This document shows positions 7,401-16,700 of a stretch of 46,786 bases of DNA, in pieces (within the stretch, counting starts at the first letter, position 1; each line of letters begins with the position of its first letter). The notes below the pieces were generated by a model. It searched no databases and was not told the origin of the DNA. It saw only the letters and a program-made list of their open reading frames with translations. Origin of the DNA: Lachnospiraceae bacterium. Its GTDB lineage: Bacteria; Bacillota; Clostridia; Lachnospirales; Lachnospiraceae. The translations under genes were made by a program, and so were the position numbers. The DNA lies in assembly GCA_016281335.1 (NCBI GenBank), contig JAEEIK010000003.1, forward strand, positions 1 through 46,786, given 5' to 3'.

Positions 7401-9541
7401 CGGTCATAGTCATAAATATTGAATACAGGTTTATACCTGTCCTCCCTTGTCCCACCCTGTACATACGTGTTCCCGACATACGCCGGCACGGCATTGCCGC
7501 TCACATCTGTAATGATCAGGCTCTCTATATCCTCTTTCTGTATAGCTCCGTTAAGATACATGGACATGCTGAAAGATTTTTCTCCGAAAATGATGGTCTT
7601 CCGGTTCAGCCATTCATCATCTTCCAAAAAGCTTACGCTTACCGTTTCGTTATATAAGACAGTATCATTTTCCTTAAGCGCCACCGTAACTCTTTTGTTC
7701 CCTGTTGCTGCCGCCCCCATATCCGCGCAGACAAAAGGGTATTCATCAGTTGCTTTTGTTCTGCCGAGTTCTACAGCTTCTTCTCCTTCAATGGTCGCCG
7801 TTACGGTATATGAACGATAATCGTTTTTAAGCCCTTTAAAGCCCACGATAAAGGGATGGGTATTTCCTATGGCGTAATACTTATTATCCGGCGCATACAT
7901 GGCTGTAAACGTTTCTTCCTGGGCGCCCATCTGAGTGCTCAGGGATTCCGGCGTAACCAGTTTTGAAAATTTGGCAGGGTCAAATTCTTCTGCAGGTATA
8001 TGATTGCCCGCCAGACTTAATCTGTTAGACGTGGTGCCGCCTATCCTTTCGATGTGTCGAAGCCTTGAAAGATCAGGCAGGGTAGTTATATTGTTATTTC
8101 CCAGATATATCTCCTGAAGACGTACAAGGGATGCAAGCTTACTGATATCCGTGATATTATGCCCGCTAAGCCTGATATCCGTCAGATTTATCATATACTC
8201 TATGCCGCTTATATCCGATATGTATGCATCCGCATCTTTTTCCGCTGTCAGCGTCAGTTCCGTGTAATACTGCAGGTCTGAGAGTTTGATCTCATCATTT
8301 TCATTTTTATGCATTTCATCAAGGATTGCTTTTCTGAACACCGGATCGGGAAATGCTGTAGTCATATCCAGCACCTCATCCTTTCCGGTAGTAAACTCAA
8401 GCGGTTCATCTGCGGAACCGTCAGACCAGATAATGCGCCTTCCTTCTTTATCACCGCATACCGTAACGTAATAATAATACTTCGTTTCTTCAGTCAGGCC
8501 GCTGATCTTGAAACTCATGACATTATAACTGCCATACCTGGGTTCTATATACTGTTCATCCCCTTCTTTCTTGTAATAAAAATGCGGGAACATCTTATGT
8601 TCCTGATAGTAACTTATGTCCTCATCATAGTCAGGCCAGAAGCCGATATCCACGGAACAGCTGTAAACACCTGTCGTGAGGTCATAGAATACACTGTCGT
8701 TCTTTATTTCCTGAGGCCTTACCGTAACGGGATCACCCTTTATCCAGGTCTCTTCGCCGTTCAGATATACCATGAATGCCGGGCGTAAGCTCATTTCCGT
8801 TTTATCCCCGAAGATCGTCTCGGTATAAAAATAATCTATACCTCCGTCCTTCTCGCGAATACTGATAGTATCTTTTATATAATCATCTTCCCCGTCTCCG
8901 TAATAAAGTCTTTTACCGACTACCAGCTCATTATCCGGATTGCTCAGTTTCCATTTGGCATCGATCCCGTTAAAACCTATCCCCCTTATTTCCAGATCAG
9001 TAGCGGCGATCTTTGTTTCTTCCGCTACAACCGTAGTGGTGAAGTTTGCTTCTTCGGAACAATATGTATATTCATTATCCCTGTTTGTCGTAGCGAGTCT
9101 GTAATAATAGGTTGTGGAAGGAGCAAGATCACCATATGTAAAACTGACCCTGAGCTTCCCCTCCGGCGATCTTGTCTGTCCCACCGTCATATCCGAATAA
9201 TGCGCAGTTTCGTTCTCCGACAGCGTAGCTGTCTTTCCCTCCGCATCCGCATTCAGTCCCACCCCCGGTGAAGTTGAGGATATCATCCGGACTCCGTAAG
9301 GCGCGTTGCCGCCAAAAGTAACGATCATATTTACGGCATTACTGCCGGGAGTGATGCTCACATCAAGAATCTGATACACTTCCCCTCCCGCTTCCTCTGT
9401 GACAACAGTCTCGTCTTCAACTCTCTCCGTAATGACCTCTTCGAAGCCTTCATCTTCCGCCGCATGCACACTTTCATACGGCTGCGCAACAGACGCCGCC
9501 AGCATAACCATCGTCATCAGCCAGGCAATCCTTCTTTTCAT
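4484..9541 (-). CDS. large secreted multidomain surface protein (Fn3-like, LRR and Big2-like domains)
   Basis: This 1685-residue protein starts with a clear signal peptide (MKRRIAWLMTMVMLAASVA, cleavage near residue 27), with GAGGAGG before the ATG. Fibronectin-III-like repeats follow in the first 390 residues (TTYYYRLATTN and TKYYYYVTVCG are typical strands). Leucine-rich repeats occupy about 430-510 (LTDIRLSGHNITDISKL). A proline-rich spacer of five DEPDKPGP units lies at 1300-1340, and a Big2-like immunoglobulin fold (MIWKSSNAAKVKVTDDGTV) at about 1357-1447. No LPXTG motif or C-terminal membrane anchor is visible, so retention at the wall, if any, must use another route. The domain set suggests adhesion or binding of a glycan or protein; the ligand is unknown. 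A GGDEF gene follows 26 bases downstream. Confidence 0.85.
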   Translation of the reverse strand: MKRRIAWLMTMVMLAASVAQPYESVHAAEDEGFEEVITERVEDETVVTEEAGGEVYQILDVSITPGSNAVNMIVTFGGNAPYGVRMISSTSPGVGLNADAEGKTATLSENETAHYSDMTVGQTRSPEGKLRVSFTYGDLAPSTTYYYRLATTNRDNEYTYCSEEANFTTTVVAEETKIAATDLEIRGIGFNGIDAKWKLSNPDNELVVGKRLYYGDGEDDYIKDTISIREKDGGIDYFYTETIFGDKTEMSLRPAFMVYLNGEETWIKGDPVTVRPQEIKNDSVFYDLTTGVYSCSVDIGFWPDYDEDISYYQEHKMFPHFYYKKEGDEQYIEPRYGSYNVMSFKISGLTEETKYYYYVTVCGDKEGRRIIWSDGSADEPLEFTTGKDEVLDMTTAFPDPVFRKAILDEMHKNENDEIKLSDLQYYTELTLTAEKDADAYISDISGIEYMINLTDIRLSGHNITDISKLASLVRLQEIYLGNNNITTLPDLSRLRHIERIGGTTSNRLSLAGNHIPAEEFDPAKFSKLVTPESLSTQMGAQEETFTAMYAPDNKYYAIGNTHPFIVGFKGLKNDYRSYTVTATIEGEEAVELGRTKATDEYPFVCADMGAAATGNKRVTVALKENDTVLYNETVSVSFLEDDEWLNRKTIIFGEKSFSMSMYLNGAIQKEDIESLIITDVSGNAVPAYVGNTYVQGGTREDRYKPVFNIYDYDRLGLVREYTIVSASFQFYIMPPEGEYIVKCKIAGSEELCDAGRLIITKQTVIYGGTYYNGYDNFGDYLYLVISGGNISEDTAPYIYYGGAKAAEFETCFGVKPGWNESNQLVYRYKKLKKDLIWKEGNEFVLKKNGDCIFEYGGVRKEELGFTYNPERAGTSNILNAYTDYRKDPGCVAVTFTGRNGCRDGASVRLEVWDKNNTSKLAAAEAVINGRMAFFSCTGIGDEAFAFVNSAQYRLKFTTDEAEFAYTYYEEEYNSDANTVRLAQPKYISVSGNELEVRYFIGDGKLEQMDEVTATYNEKIVLDHDENATPEEEQGGKIYTGKFVLANPMTERKCQPSIPMVNYSDRPVIYNVSDRLSQDSQEVSVSWDNAEGEILCVDIGLPRTAYERLYGLADESAVEYWNKKKLNVSFLDANENPIEGIFVNAVYSEDGIKAYYRLNKRYLTVYAKVTADNEILPCFGENVSFYRSDQDSDEEKGKKNALSLMPKYEMIEKDADGDGKKEYTGVRIGGMPTYPVTGKFMRPYTGEIISSFSISCNEYIFTEADIKELIDDEAYLLAINDSYGYSNEFKGYFVKHGKAAPAPGPNDEPDKPGPNDEPDKPGPSDEPDKPGPNDEPDKPGPYEENTDEENNNESLEIPVESIEFKEKEITLNMGEQAGLEIEVKPVGAAEPVMIWKSSNAAKVKVTDDGTVMAYKPTYGTPVVVTASTEDGKFACECKVTVTTKSWDDTDRQTRISPEDIDAYVYPEPVCKYIRNIEVKLGKNKGSVMIPAVSVNYLSATDYRGRSIKHPWELDIIFDETPLVKAAGITLNTSDILSVKPVFKNSKNATAGVVKESKKSYFYMKVSINKDAKKLINDKEKYNALKKIVAEVNKQLKLKDNRCFFTINKASMSDVSPKVYIKNSTVTVDKKGRLKGLKKITVKFAGDTKEKKLSKSMYDKDLKPDTTANTVWLKGLKNYTGSRLLQP
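5523..5643 (-). repeat. in-frame proline-rich repeat within the surface protein
   Basis: About five 24-base units encode DEPDKPG(P)-type octapeptides near residues 1300-1340. The units are almost identical in DNA, so copy number is probably variable by slippage. They form a spacer between the N-terminal domains and the Ig-like module. Confidence 0.85.
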
Positions 9542-9606
9542 TCCCGCTTCCTCCTCTTTTCATTACCTGCAATACATCATCGAGTCATCCGCGTCCTGTC
9601 GTCCCC

Positions 9607-10431
9607 TTAGTTCACCGGCTTCTCCCCCCTGTAATACGCAAACATATACTGCTGGAACACACCGCAGTACGGCCTGTATTCTTCAAAAGGAAAACCCTGC
9701 GGATACTTGTCCGCAAGTATGCGCTTGATCCATACGTCAACAGGGAAAGCATCCATGCGGTGCAGACCGTATAGCAGCATGCAGCTTGCAACCTTTAGTC
9801 CCACTCCGTGCAGGCTCTGAAGCTTCTCAAGGCATTCATCGTCATCCAATACCTCCAGCTCCTTCAGATCGAACTCACCGGAAACCACTGCTGCAGCAGT
9901 CCTTCTTATATACTCAAAGCGATAACCCAGCCTGCATTCCTTAAGCTTATCATCGCTGATCCCATTCAGTTCCTCGGCATTGGGAAAGCCGTACCAGTGC
10001 TCTCCCCTGCTGTCAATGTACAGTTTTCCGGCCCGCTCGCAGATCAGCTCTATGGAATTCTTTATCGCCGGTATGTTCCTGTTCTGCGAAATGATGAAGC
10101 TTATCAGTGCCTCAAAAGGATCCTGCCTCAGTATCCTGATTCCCCGCTGAGCTGAAGCCGCTTCATACATGAAAGGATCGCTCTTAACATCCGCCAGGGC
10201 CCTTATCTTGCGGTAGTTTGTTTGCATATCCAGATAGTTTGCCCACACATGCTCATATTCTTCCTCACTGCAGTCCAGCTCAAACTCGCCGCCTCCGAGT
10301 TCTTTTATGATCAGGCTCTTGTCCAGATAAGGCACAAAGAACGCCCCGTCATCAAGCTCCTTCCATCTGAAGCACTGGCCGGAGTCCGCTATTTTTTTAA
10401 GGTCCAGATCATCCTTTATTTTCAGTATCAT
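9607..10431 (-). CDS. 8-oxoguanine DNA glycosylase / AP lyase (OGG1-type)
   Basis: This base-excision repair enzyme removes oxidised guanine opposite cytosine. The 274-residue protein has the OGG1-type N-terminal domain with the characteristic SGQCFRW near residues 17-23 and then a helix-hairpin-helix-GPD domain. The hairpin is LHGVGLKVASCMLL, with the probable Schiff-base lysine at 213 and the catalytic aspartate at 232 in FPVDVWIKR. The start overlaps the end of licD by 23 bases, and GGGAGAAG lies 11 bases upstream, so translation is probably coupled. It sits with mfd in the same gene run, giving two DNA-repair genes in one transcript. Confidence 0.88.
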   Translation of the reverse strand: MILKIKDDLDLKKIADSGQCFRWKELDDGAFFVPYLDKSLIIKELGGGEFELDCSEEEYEHVWANYLDMQTNYRKIRALADVKSDPFMYEAASAQRGIRILRQDPFEALISFIISQNRNIPAIKNSIELICERAGKLYIDSRGEHWYGFPNAEELNGISDDKLKECRLGYRFEYIRRTAAAVVSGEFDLKELEVLDDDECLEKLQSLHGVGLKVASCMLLYGLHRMDAFPVDVWIKRILADKYPQGFPFEEYRPYCGVFQQYMFAYYRGEKPVN

Positions 10432-12196
10432 ACAGCTTTATCTTCTCCCTTATTGCCGCCTCGTCCGCGCCTCTCATAAATGCGCAGAGTGCCTCGGCAT
10501 ATCTTTCTTTCAGCACTTCACTCCACACTATCACTCTGTCCGCGCAGATCGGTCCCGGCGCGCAGATATAGTGTTTCATATTGTAGACATCATTCTTCTC
10601 ATCCGCTCCGAAATCCCTTATTTTCCGGGGTGTCACGTATATCAGTTCCTCCGTGCACTCATGCAGCTTCCCTGAAAAATAATCCGCAGGCACTGTCAGC
10701 ACCGGATTCTCGTTGTCATAGGGCCAGTTGATATATATCTTCGAGGGCGCACGCAATACCGGATCATAAGTATCATACGCCGTAAGTGTTACATTCTCCG
10801 GATCTTTCCCTGCATCAATATCCGCAAGTATCCTTCCCAGCGGATCCTTCTTCCATACCGGAAGCCTTATCAGCGTTACGGGACCCTTTTCTTTTTCTGT
10901 CCCATAAATTTCCCTCATATCTTCAAATGCATCCGCATCATAAGTCACAAACAAAACTTCTTTATATTCCAGTAATCCGCTTCTTACAGCCTCCGAAACC
11001 TCTGCCGTATCTACCCTGCCGCCTTCTGCCGCTGCCGCATACAGCTGCTCACAGAAAGCTTCCAGGGCCGGTATCAGTATCCTGCACACCACGAAATCCT
11101 CACCGTATACCTGCTCCGTAAGCGTCCCCAGGTCTATTGCCAGCTGCTGGCTGGCTGCATAATAATCTTCGGGAAAAGCTTCATAGAGCCTGTTAAGTTC
11201 TTCAACGCATTCCTTCGCGATCTCTTTCAGACTGCCGCCGGTTCCGCTCCTTACTTCCATTCCCGGCTCGTACTTGAATGCAGGCAGCTTCACCCCTGCC
11301 GAAGCCTCAAAAGCTTCTTTCTGCGCTTCAAAGAAAGGATAACCGTGGCCGCCCCAGATCTTACTGACTTTCATGAAATCCCCGTACTTGCGTCCGGTCA
11401 TTTTAGCATACTGAGCCGGTACGGGTATTGTGGTATCCTCAAAAGGAAGTCTCACGAATTCCTCAAAGATCCCGCGATCCACGCCTTTCCCGCCTTTCAG
11501 TATCCAGGGGAATATCTGTCCTGTCTCATCCGCATCTTCCCGCCTTACTCTTCCCATCTGCTCTTCAGCCAGACGGTAAAGCAAAACAGCCACCTCTCTT
11601 TTCTTCTTAAATTCCGGGAATCTGACTCCGTACTTCCGACCGATGTCATAGAGTTCACGCTGCGCCGTGTCTTTAACTATCTCTCCGTCCCTTATCCCGT
11701 CGGATAACGCGATAAGCTTAAGTACCTCACGGTCTCTTTCCCGCTCCTTATCTTCGTCCCGGTACAGATAGTCGGAAACAAATATGTCTATGCTTGCTAT
11801 ATAAGGAAAATTGTTGAATTCAAGAAGATGTTCTTCCGAGAAATTGATACGTTCGGAAGCAGTAACTCTCACAATGAACTGTCTGTAGTCATCAAGACTC
11901 GCATAGTCCTGTATCATAAAGCCGGAGGGCAGTTCCTTATCCGCTACTTCACGGAACTTATTATAATCAGACCGCAGCATCCCTATGTCCAGATCGTCGT
12001 CCCAGGGCACGAAACCCGCATGACGAACCGCACCCAGCAGGGTTCCCCATTCGGCATAATAATTTATGCCGTATTTCTCACAGATCCTGTCCACTTCCTT
12101 AAGGACCGCAAGACTCCCCGCCCACGCCTGTTTCACAGCCGTAGGTATCATGAAGCCGCATCTTACTTCGTCCAATAAAAAGCGAGGATCCGTCAT
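10409..12196 (-). CDS. LicD-family phosphotransferase with an extra C-terminal domain
   Basis: LicD proteins move phosphorylcholine or a related phospho-group from a CDP-activated donor onto cell-surface glycans. Residues 25-110 carry the LicD core (YAEWGTLLGAVRHAGFVPWDDDLDIGM) with the acidic cluster that binds metal and nucleotide. The 595-residue length is about twice that of a minimal LicD protein. From about residue 410 a second domain begins (VLFVTYDADAFEDM) and ends with LIYVTPRKIRDFG and an ICADRVIVWSE motif. This resembles regions found beside LicD and CDP-glycerol transferases in Clostridia, so both halves may act on the same polymer (inference). GGAGGGGGAA precedes the ATG. Confidence 0.85.
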   Translation of the reverse strand: MTDPRFLLDEVRCGFMIPTAVKQAWAGSLAVLKEVDRICEKYGINYYAEWGTLLGAVRHAGFVPWDDDLDIGMLRSDYNKFREVADKELPSGFMIQDYASLDDYRQFIVRVTASERINFSEEHLLEFNNFPYIASIDIFVSDYLYRDEDKERERDREVLKLIALSDGIRDGEIVKDTAQRELYDIGRKYGVRFPEFKKKREVAVLLYRLAEEQMGRVRREDADETGQIFPWILKGGKGVDRGIFEEFVRLPFEDTTIPVPAQYAKMTGRKYGDFMKVSKIWGGHGYPFFEAQKEAFEASAGVKLPAFKYEPGMEVRSGTGGSLKEIAKECVEELNRLYEAFPEDYYAASQQLAIDLGTLTEQVYGEDFVVCRILIPALEAFCEQLYAAAAEGGRVDTAEVSEAVRSGLLEYKEVLFVTYDADAFEDMREIYGTEKEKGPVTLIRLPVWKKDPLGRILADIDAGKDPENVTLTAYDTYDPVLRAPSKIYINWPYDNENPVLTVPADYFSGKLHECTEELIYVTPRKIRDFGADEKNDVYNMKHYICAPGPICADRVIVWSEVLKERYAEALCAFMRGADEAAIREKIKLYDTENKG

Positions 12197-12219
12197 TTCC
12201 CCCTCCGATAAAGCCTGCT

Positions 12220-13779
12220 TTAATCAGAAAAATTCAGGTACTTATCAACCGTAAGATAATATCTGTTCCCGTCTTCATCACAGGCGCAGATCACCGCGCC
12301 GTCTTTAACTCCCACCATGTCACTGACATACCAGAGTCCTTCATCTTTTAAGTTTACGCTGATCACGCTTCCGTCGGTAAGATCCAGGCGGTTAAGCCTC
12401 TCTCTGTCGCTTCCGGTATAATAGATACAGCTTCCCGAAAAAGCCGTATTGCATACGTCTTCCGCGGTCCCGTCTATTTCTTCTCCGAGTATCAGTTCGC
12501 TGCCATCCTCAACGCAGAGCGCATGTATGCTCACCGACTGCCTGTTGTAATCATAAGCCGAGAAAAACAGATAACCGTTATTATATACCGCATGGTCACA
12601 AGTATAAGCATAATTGATACCGTTTGCAATATAGCCCTTGTCGCTGCCGTCAGCCTCATCTATCAGCTCCCATTCTTCTCCGTCAAAAAGATAGATCATT
12701 CCGCCTGCGGTCTCAAAACAGTATACACCGTATTTCCAGAGCTCATTTGTCGTGCCGTCCGGTTCCAGACAGAACAGCCGGTCATAATCCGTGTAATAAA
12801 CGCGGTCTCCGCGGATGATCATATTTTCAACTCTGGAATTTAAAAGTCTCTCGGTCTCAAACAGGTTAAGGTCTATGCGGCTTAATTCTTCGGCGCGCAC
12901 TCCCTTCGCCCGCCTGGTTCCTGACGCATAATAGATGTACTTTCCGTTCGATGCGAGAGCCGTCACTTCTGTACCGTCTGACGGTGCCAGATCATCTGCA
13001 TAAAAGACTCTTCCGTTGTTTACGCACAGGTGCGGGCCGCTCCTGCCTTCCTCGGCCCCGGTAAAATCAATATCCGCAAAAGGCTGCTCTCTCACATTAC
13101 CTTCGGAAGTCTGTTCCGTGCCCGGCTCCGGTTTTATCTCAAAATAATCATTGAGCTTCACCCGCTCCGGCATCTTTGTTGTTTTTCCGCTATATGCATA
13201 GCCCCAGCCGCTATCGTATACCTTCATCGAAGTATCGCTGCCTGCCATGTATATGCTGTATTTCATCCCGGCTTTTTCCCGGTCAAAATATAACTCTTTA
13301 TCCACCAGCACATCTATGGAGACCAGCTTATCATAGTCCTGTCCCTCAAGTATCTCTTCAGCTCCCGCTTCGCGTATCTCTTCTTCCGTGGCTTCCCTGA
13401 TACTGATGCGGCCTTTGATATAATCCGCCATATCATCGCTTATATAGTAATAGTATTCTCCATCCGCCATGAAATAATATGAGCCGCTGCCCGTATCCCA
13501 GGCTGTGCCTGCCGGCCACAGCGGACCAGAAGGAGGAGCTTCCACCTCATCCGGCGCTTCTTCCTGGCTTCTCCCCTCCGGGGATGAGACGACGCCGGAG
13601 GCGACTGATGAGGGGCTCATTTCTCCTTCTCCCCCGAGGGGAGAAGGCTTTGCCTTAAACCACCCCAGCGCCAGACCGCAGATAAGCAGCGTCGCGCCGA
13701 GCACCAGCACGGCAATAAGAGTAAGCAATACTGCCAGCTTCCTTATTTCTTTACGCCCCTCATCAGTCTGCATCTTCAT
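12220..13779 (-). CDS. membrane-anchored extracytoplasmic protein, propeller-like (DUF5050-like)
   Basis: The protein has 519 residues, or 517 if translation starts at the second ATG, which is better spaced from GGAG. Residues 12-38 form one membrane helix, so most of the protein is outside. Residues about 44-78 (KPSPLGGEGEMSPSSVASG and onward) are encoded by an inserted palindromic element, which thus supplies the linker just outside the membrane. The distal half has repeated short strands of the type NGKYIYYASG, GDRVYYTDYD, NGYLFFSAYD and GSCIYYTGSD, typical of DUF5050-like beta-propellers. The start overlaps the end of mfd by 17 bases. No enzyme motif is visible and the function is unknown. 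Confidence 0.78.
   Translation of the reverse strand: MKMQTDEGRKEIRKLAVLLTLIAVLVLGATLLICGLALGWFKAKPSPLGGEGEMSPSSVASGVVSSPEGRSQEEAPDEVEAPPSGPLWPAGTAWDTGSGSYYFMADGEYYYYISDDMADYIKGRISIREATEEEIREAGAEEILEGQDYDKLVSIDVLVDKELYFDREKAGMKYSIYMAGSDTSMKVYDSGWGYAYSGKTTKMPERVKLNDYFEIKPEPGTEQTSEGNVREQPFADIDFTGAEEGRSGPHLCVNNGRVFYADDLAPSDGTEVTALASNGKYIYYASGTRRAKGVRAEELSRIDLNLFETERLLNSRVENMIIRGDRVYYTDYDRLFCLEPDGTTNELWKYGVYCFETAGGMIYLFDGEEWELIDEADGSDKGYIANGINYAYTCDHAVYNNGYLFFSAYDYNRQSVSIHALCVEDGSELILGEEIDGTAEDVCNTAFSGSCIYYTGSDRERLNRLDLTDGSVISVNLKDEGLWYVSDMVGVKDGAVICACDEDGNRYYLTVDKYLNFSD
13568..13647 (+). repeat. palindromic element copy A (inside a coding sequence)
   Basis: CTTCTCCCCTCCGGGG at 13568 is followed by a GCCGGAGGCGACTGATGAGGGG end at about 13594-13615. 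A separate palindrome CCTTCTCCCCC-GAGGGGAGAAGG lies at 13625-13647. It is the same family as the copies at 19188, 26684, 27288, 29050 and 32614. Here it lies wholly inside the 519-residue protein gene and stays in frame, without stops on the coding strand. Confidence 0.85.
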
Positions 13780-16700
13780 TCTCCGGAATAAATAATACTT
13801 TAAAACTCTCTATCAGCTTCTCGCATTCTTCGATCAGCTTCTTTGCATCCTGTTCCACCAGGCCTTCTATCTCATATGTGTAGTTAAATTCAGGCTGGCC
13901 CACGGTGCTCATCTTCAGAGCGCCGTAGTACTCGTTTACCAGCACGGGTATCTGCAGCACGTTCACCGGAGCATCCTTGTCCATGACTATCCTGATCCGG
14001 CCTGCGCGGCCCCTTACTTCCTTCATGTACATGTTCTGGGCAGCCGCCTTCATCAGCGCAATGCGCAGCAGGTTTTCGACCTTCACCGGTACGGTACCGA
14101 AGCGGTCTTTCAGCTCATCATACATGTCATCCTTGTCTTCTTCACTGCGTATGGCCGCTATGCGCTTGTATATATCCAGCTTCTGCATCTCATTGGCGAT
14201 ATACTCGGGCGGTATATAAGCATCCGCATCCAGATCTATGGCGCATACGGTCTCGCCCTGCACTTCCTCATGCTTCTCGATCCGCAGCGCTTCTTCCAGC
14301 ATTTTACAGTAGAGATCGTAACCCACGCTCTCTATATGGCCATGCTGCTGTTTGCCCAGCATGGTGCCGGCGCCTCTTATCTCCAGATCCCTCATGGCGA
14401 TCTTGAAACCGCTGCCCAGCTCAGTGAACTCCCTTATGGCCATCAGCCTCTTTTCCGCTTCTTCCCTGAGTATCTTGTCCCTGCGGTACATCAGAAAAGC
14501 ATAAGCCACTCTGTCGGAGCGCCCTACCCTTCCTCTTAACTGGTAGAGCTGTGAAAGCCCCATCCTGTCTGCATCGTGGACAATGATCGTATTTACATTC
14601 GGTATGTCAAGGCCGGTCTCTATGATCGTGGTGCTTACAAGCACATCCAATTCTCCGGCGATGAAGTCGCTCATCATATCTTCGAGCACCCTCTCCTCCA
14701 TCTGTCCGTGGGCATAGGATACCCTTGCCTCAGGCACCAGCTGTGATATCTTCGAAGCGATCTCCTGTATGTCAGCCACCCGGTTATATACATAGTAAAC
14801 CTGGCCGTTTCTGGACAGCTCTCTCCTTATGGCTTCCCTCACCATTTCCTCGTCATACTCGCAGACATAGGTCTGTATCGGAAGTCTGTTCTGGGGCGGT
14901 TCTTCCAGCAGGCTCATATCCCTTATTCCCACCAGACTCATATGCAGTGTTCTCGGTATCGGTGTGGCCGTCATGGTCAGCACGTCCACATTTTCCCTCA
15001 GCTTCTTGATCTTCTCTTTATGGGAAACACCGAAACGTTGCTCCTCATCTATTACCAGCAGTCCCAGGTCTTTGTACTCCACATCCTTTGACAGCAGTCT
15101 GTGGGTTCCTATCACGATATCCACAAGACCGTTCTTTAAGTCTGCGATGGTCTTCTTTATCTCCTTAGAGGTCTGGAAACGGGAAAGCATGTCTACTCTC
15201 ACCGGATAGCCCGCCATCCTCTCTTTGAAAGTCTTGTAATGCTGATCACACAGTATTGTGGTGGGCACCAGGTAAGCCACCTGCTTTCCCTCCTGCACCG
15301 CCTTGAAAGCCGCGCGGATAGCCACTTCGGTCTTGCCGAAGCCCACGTCCCCGCAGATCAGCCTGTCCATTATCTTGGTGCTCTCCATATCCGCTTTGGT
15401 AGCGGTAATGGCATTCATCTGGTCCTCGGTCTCTTCGTAAGGGAAGAGTTCCTCAAACTCCTTCTGCCATACCGTATCGGGACCGTATTCAAAGCCGTGT
15501 CTTGAACTTCTTACCGCATAGAGTTCCACCAGATCCTTTGCCACCGTGGCAAGCGCGGTCTTAACCTTAGTCTTGGTGCGGTTCCACTCCTGGGTGCCGA
15601 GGCGGTTAAGCTTGGGCTGTTTCGCCTCCTTATCCGCATACAGCTGTATCAGATCCAGCGCTGTAGCCAGTACATACAGGAATGCTCCGTCCCTGTACTC
15701 TATCTTCATATAGTCCTTGCGCACCCTGTCCACTTCGGCTTCCTCTATGCCTCTGTAGATGCCGATGCCGTATTCTTCATGTATGACATAGTCGCCCACA
15801 TGCAGCTGCGAATAAGAACTGATCTTCTTGCCGCCTGTATATTTGGGCTTCTTCCTTCTTGACCTTACTCCCGCTCCGAAGATGTCCGTCTCGGCTATGA
15901 CAGTGAACTTACACTCCGGATAGGAAAAGCCCTTGCGCACGCTGCCGTAGAAACTCACTATCTCTCCGGGCACCAGCTCTTTCTCCGCATTCTCCGTATA
16001 GCTGGCAGTCACGCCTTCCTCGCAGAGATCCTCGGCCAGTCGTTTGGCTCTGCTGCGTGAAGGCGAGAGTATCACTATCTTTTCCCCGCCGGCTTTCAAA
16101 GCCCTGAGGTCGCCTATAAGCTGGGATATGCTGCCGTTATAGGAAGACAGCGTCCTGGCCTTTACCTCAAATACCTGCTCATCTCCGAAGAAGCTGTCAA
16201 CAAGCGGCATTGCGCTCAGCTGCACGCTTGAATACTTCTTAAGTTTCTGAAATACTTCTTCTTTTTCTCTTAAGAGTTCCGTCTGTTTCGGGAGCAGATA
16301 ACCACGCTCGAGTCTGTGACTCATACTCTCCCGCCACTCTTTTATCATCCCCGCGATATGCTCGTCTATCCTTGCGGGCTCATCGATATATATCAGCGGC
16401 GCAGTTTCAAAAAGATCAAGGAAGGAAACCGTATCCTCATAGAAATAATGCAGATAGCTCTCGATATTGTGCATGCCGCCCAGATCTATCAGCTCGGTAT
16501 AAACCTCATCCAGCTTCTTCTCCAGTCTGGATGCGGCTTCCGGGTTCATCTGTTCACGGAACTTCTCCGCCTGCAGCTTCGTATCTTTTTTGATCTTATT
16601 GTAAGCTTCGTATCTGTCCGTCTCGCTGAGTATCATCTCGCTGGCCGGATAGATCCTGATACTCTCCAGATCCTCGATGGAGCGCTGGCTCTCTGCGTCA

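Noticed and set aside
8309-8788. 159-codon plus-strand frame within the surface protein gene
   Set aside because: Shadow of the coding strand; no ribosome site or family resemblance.
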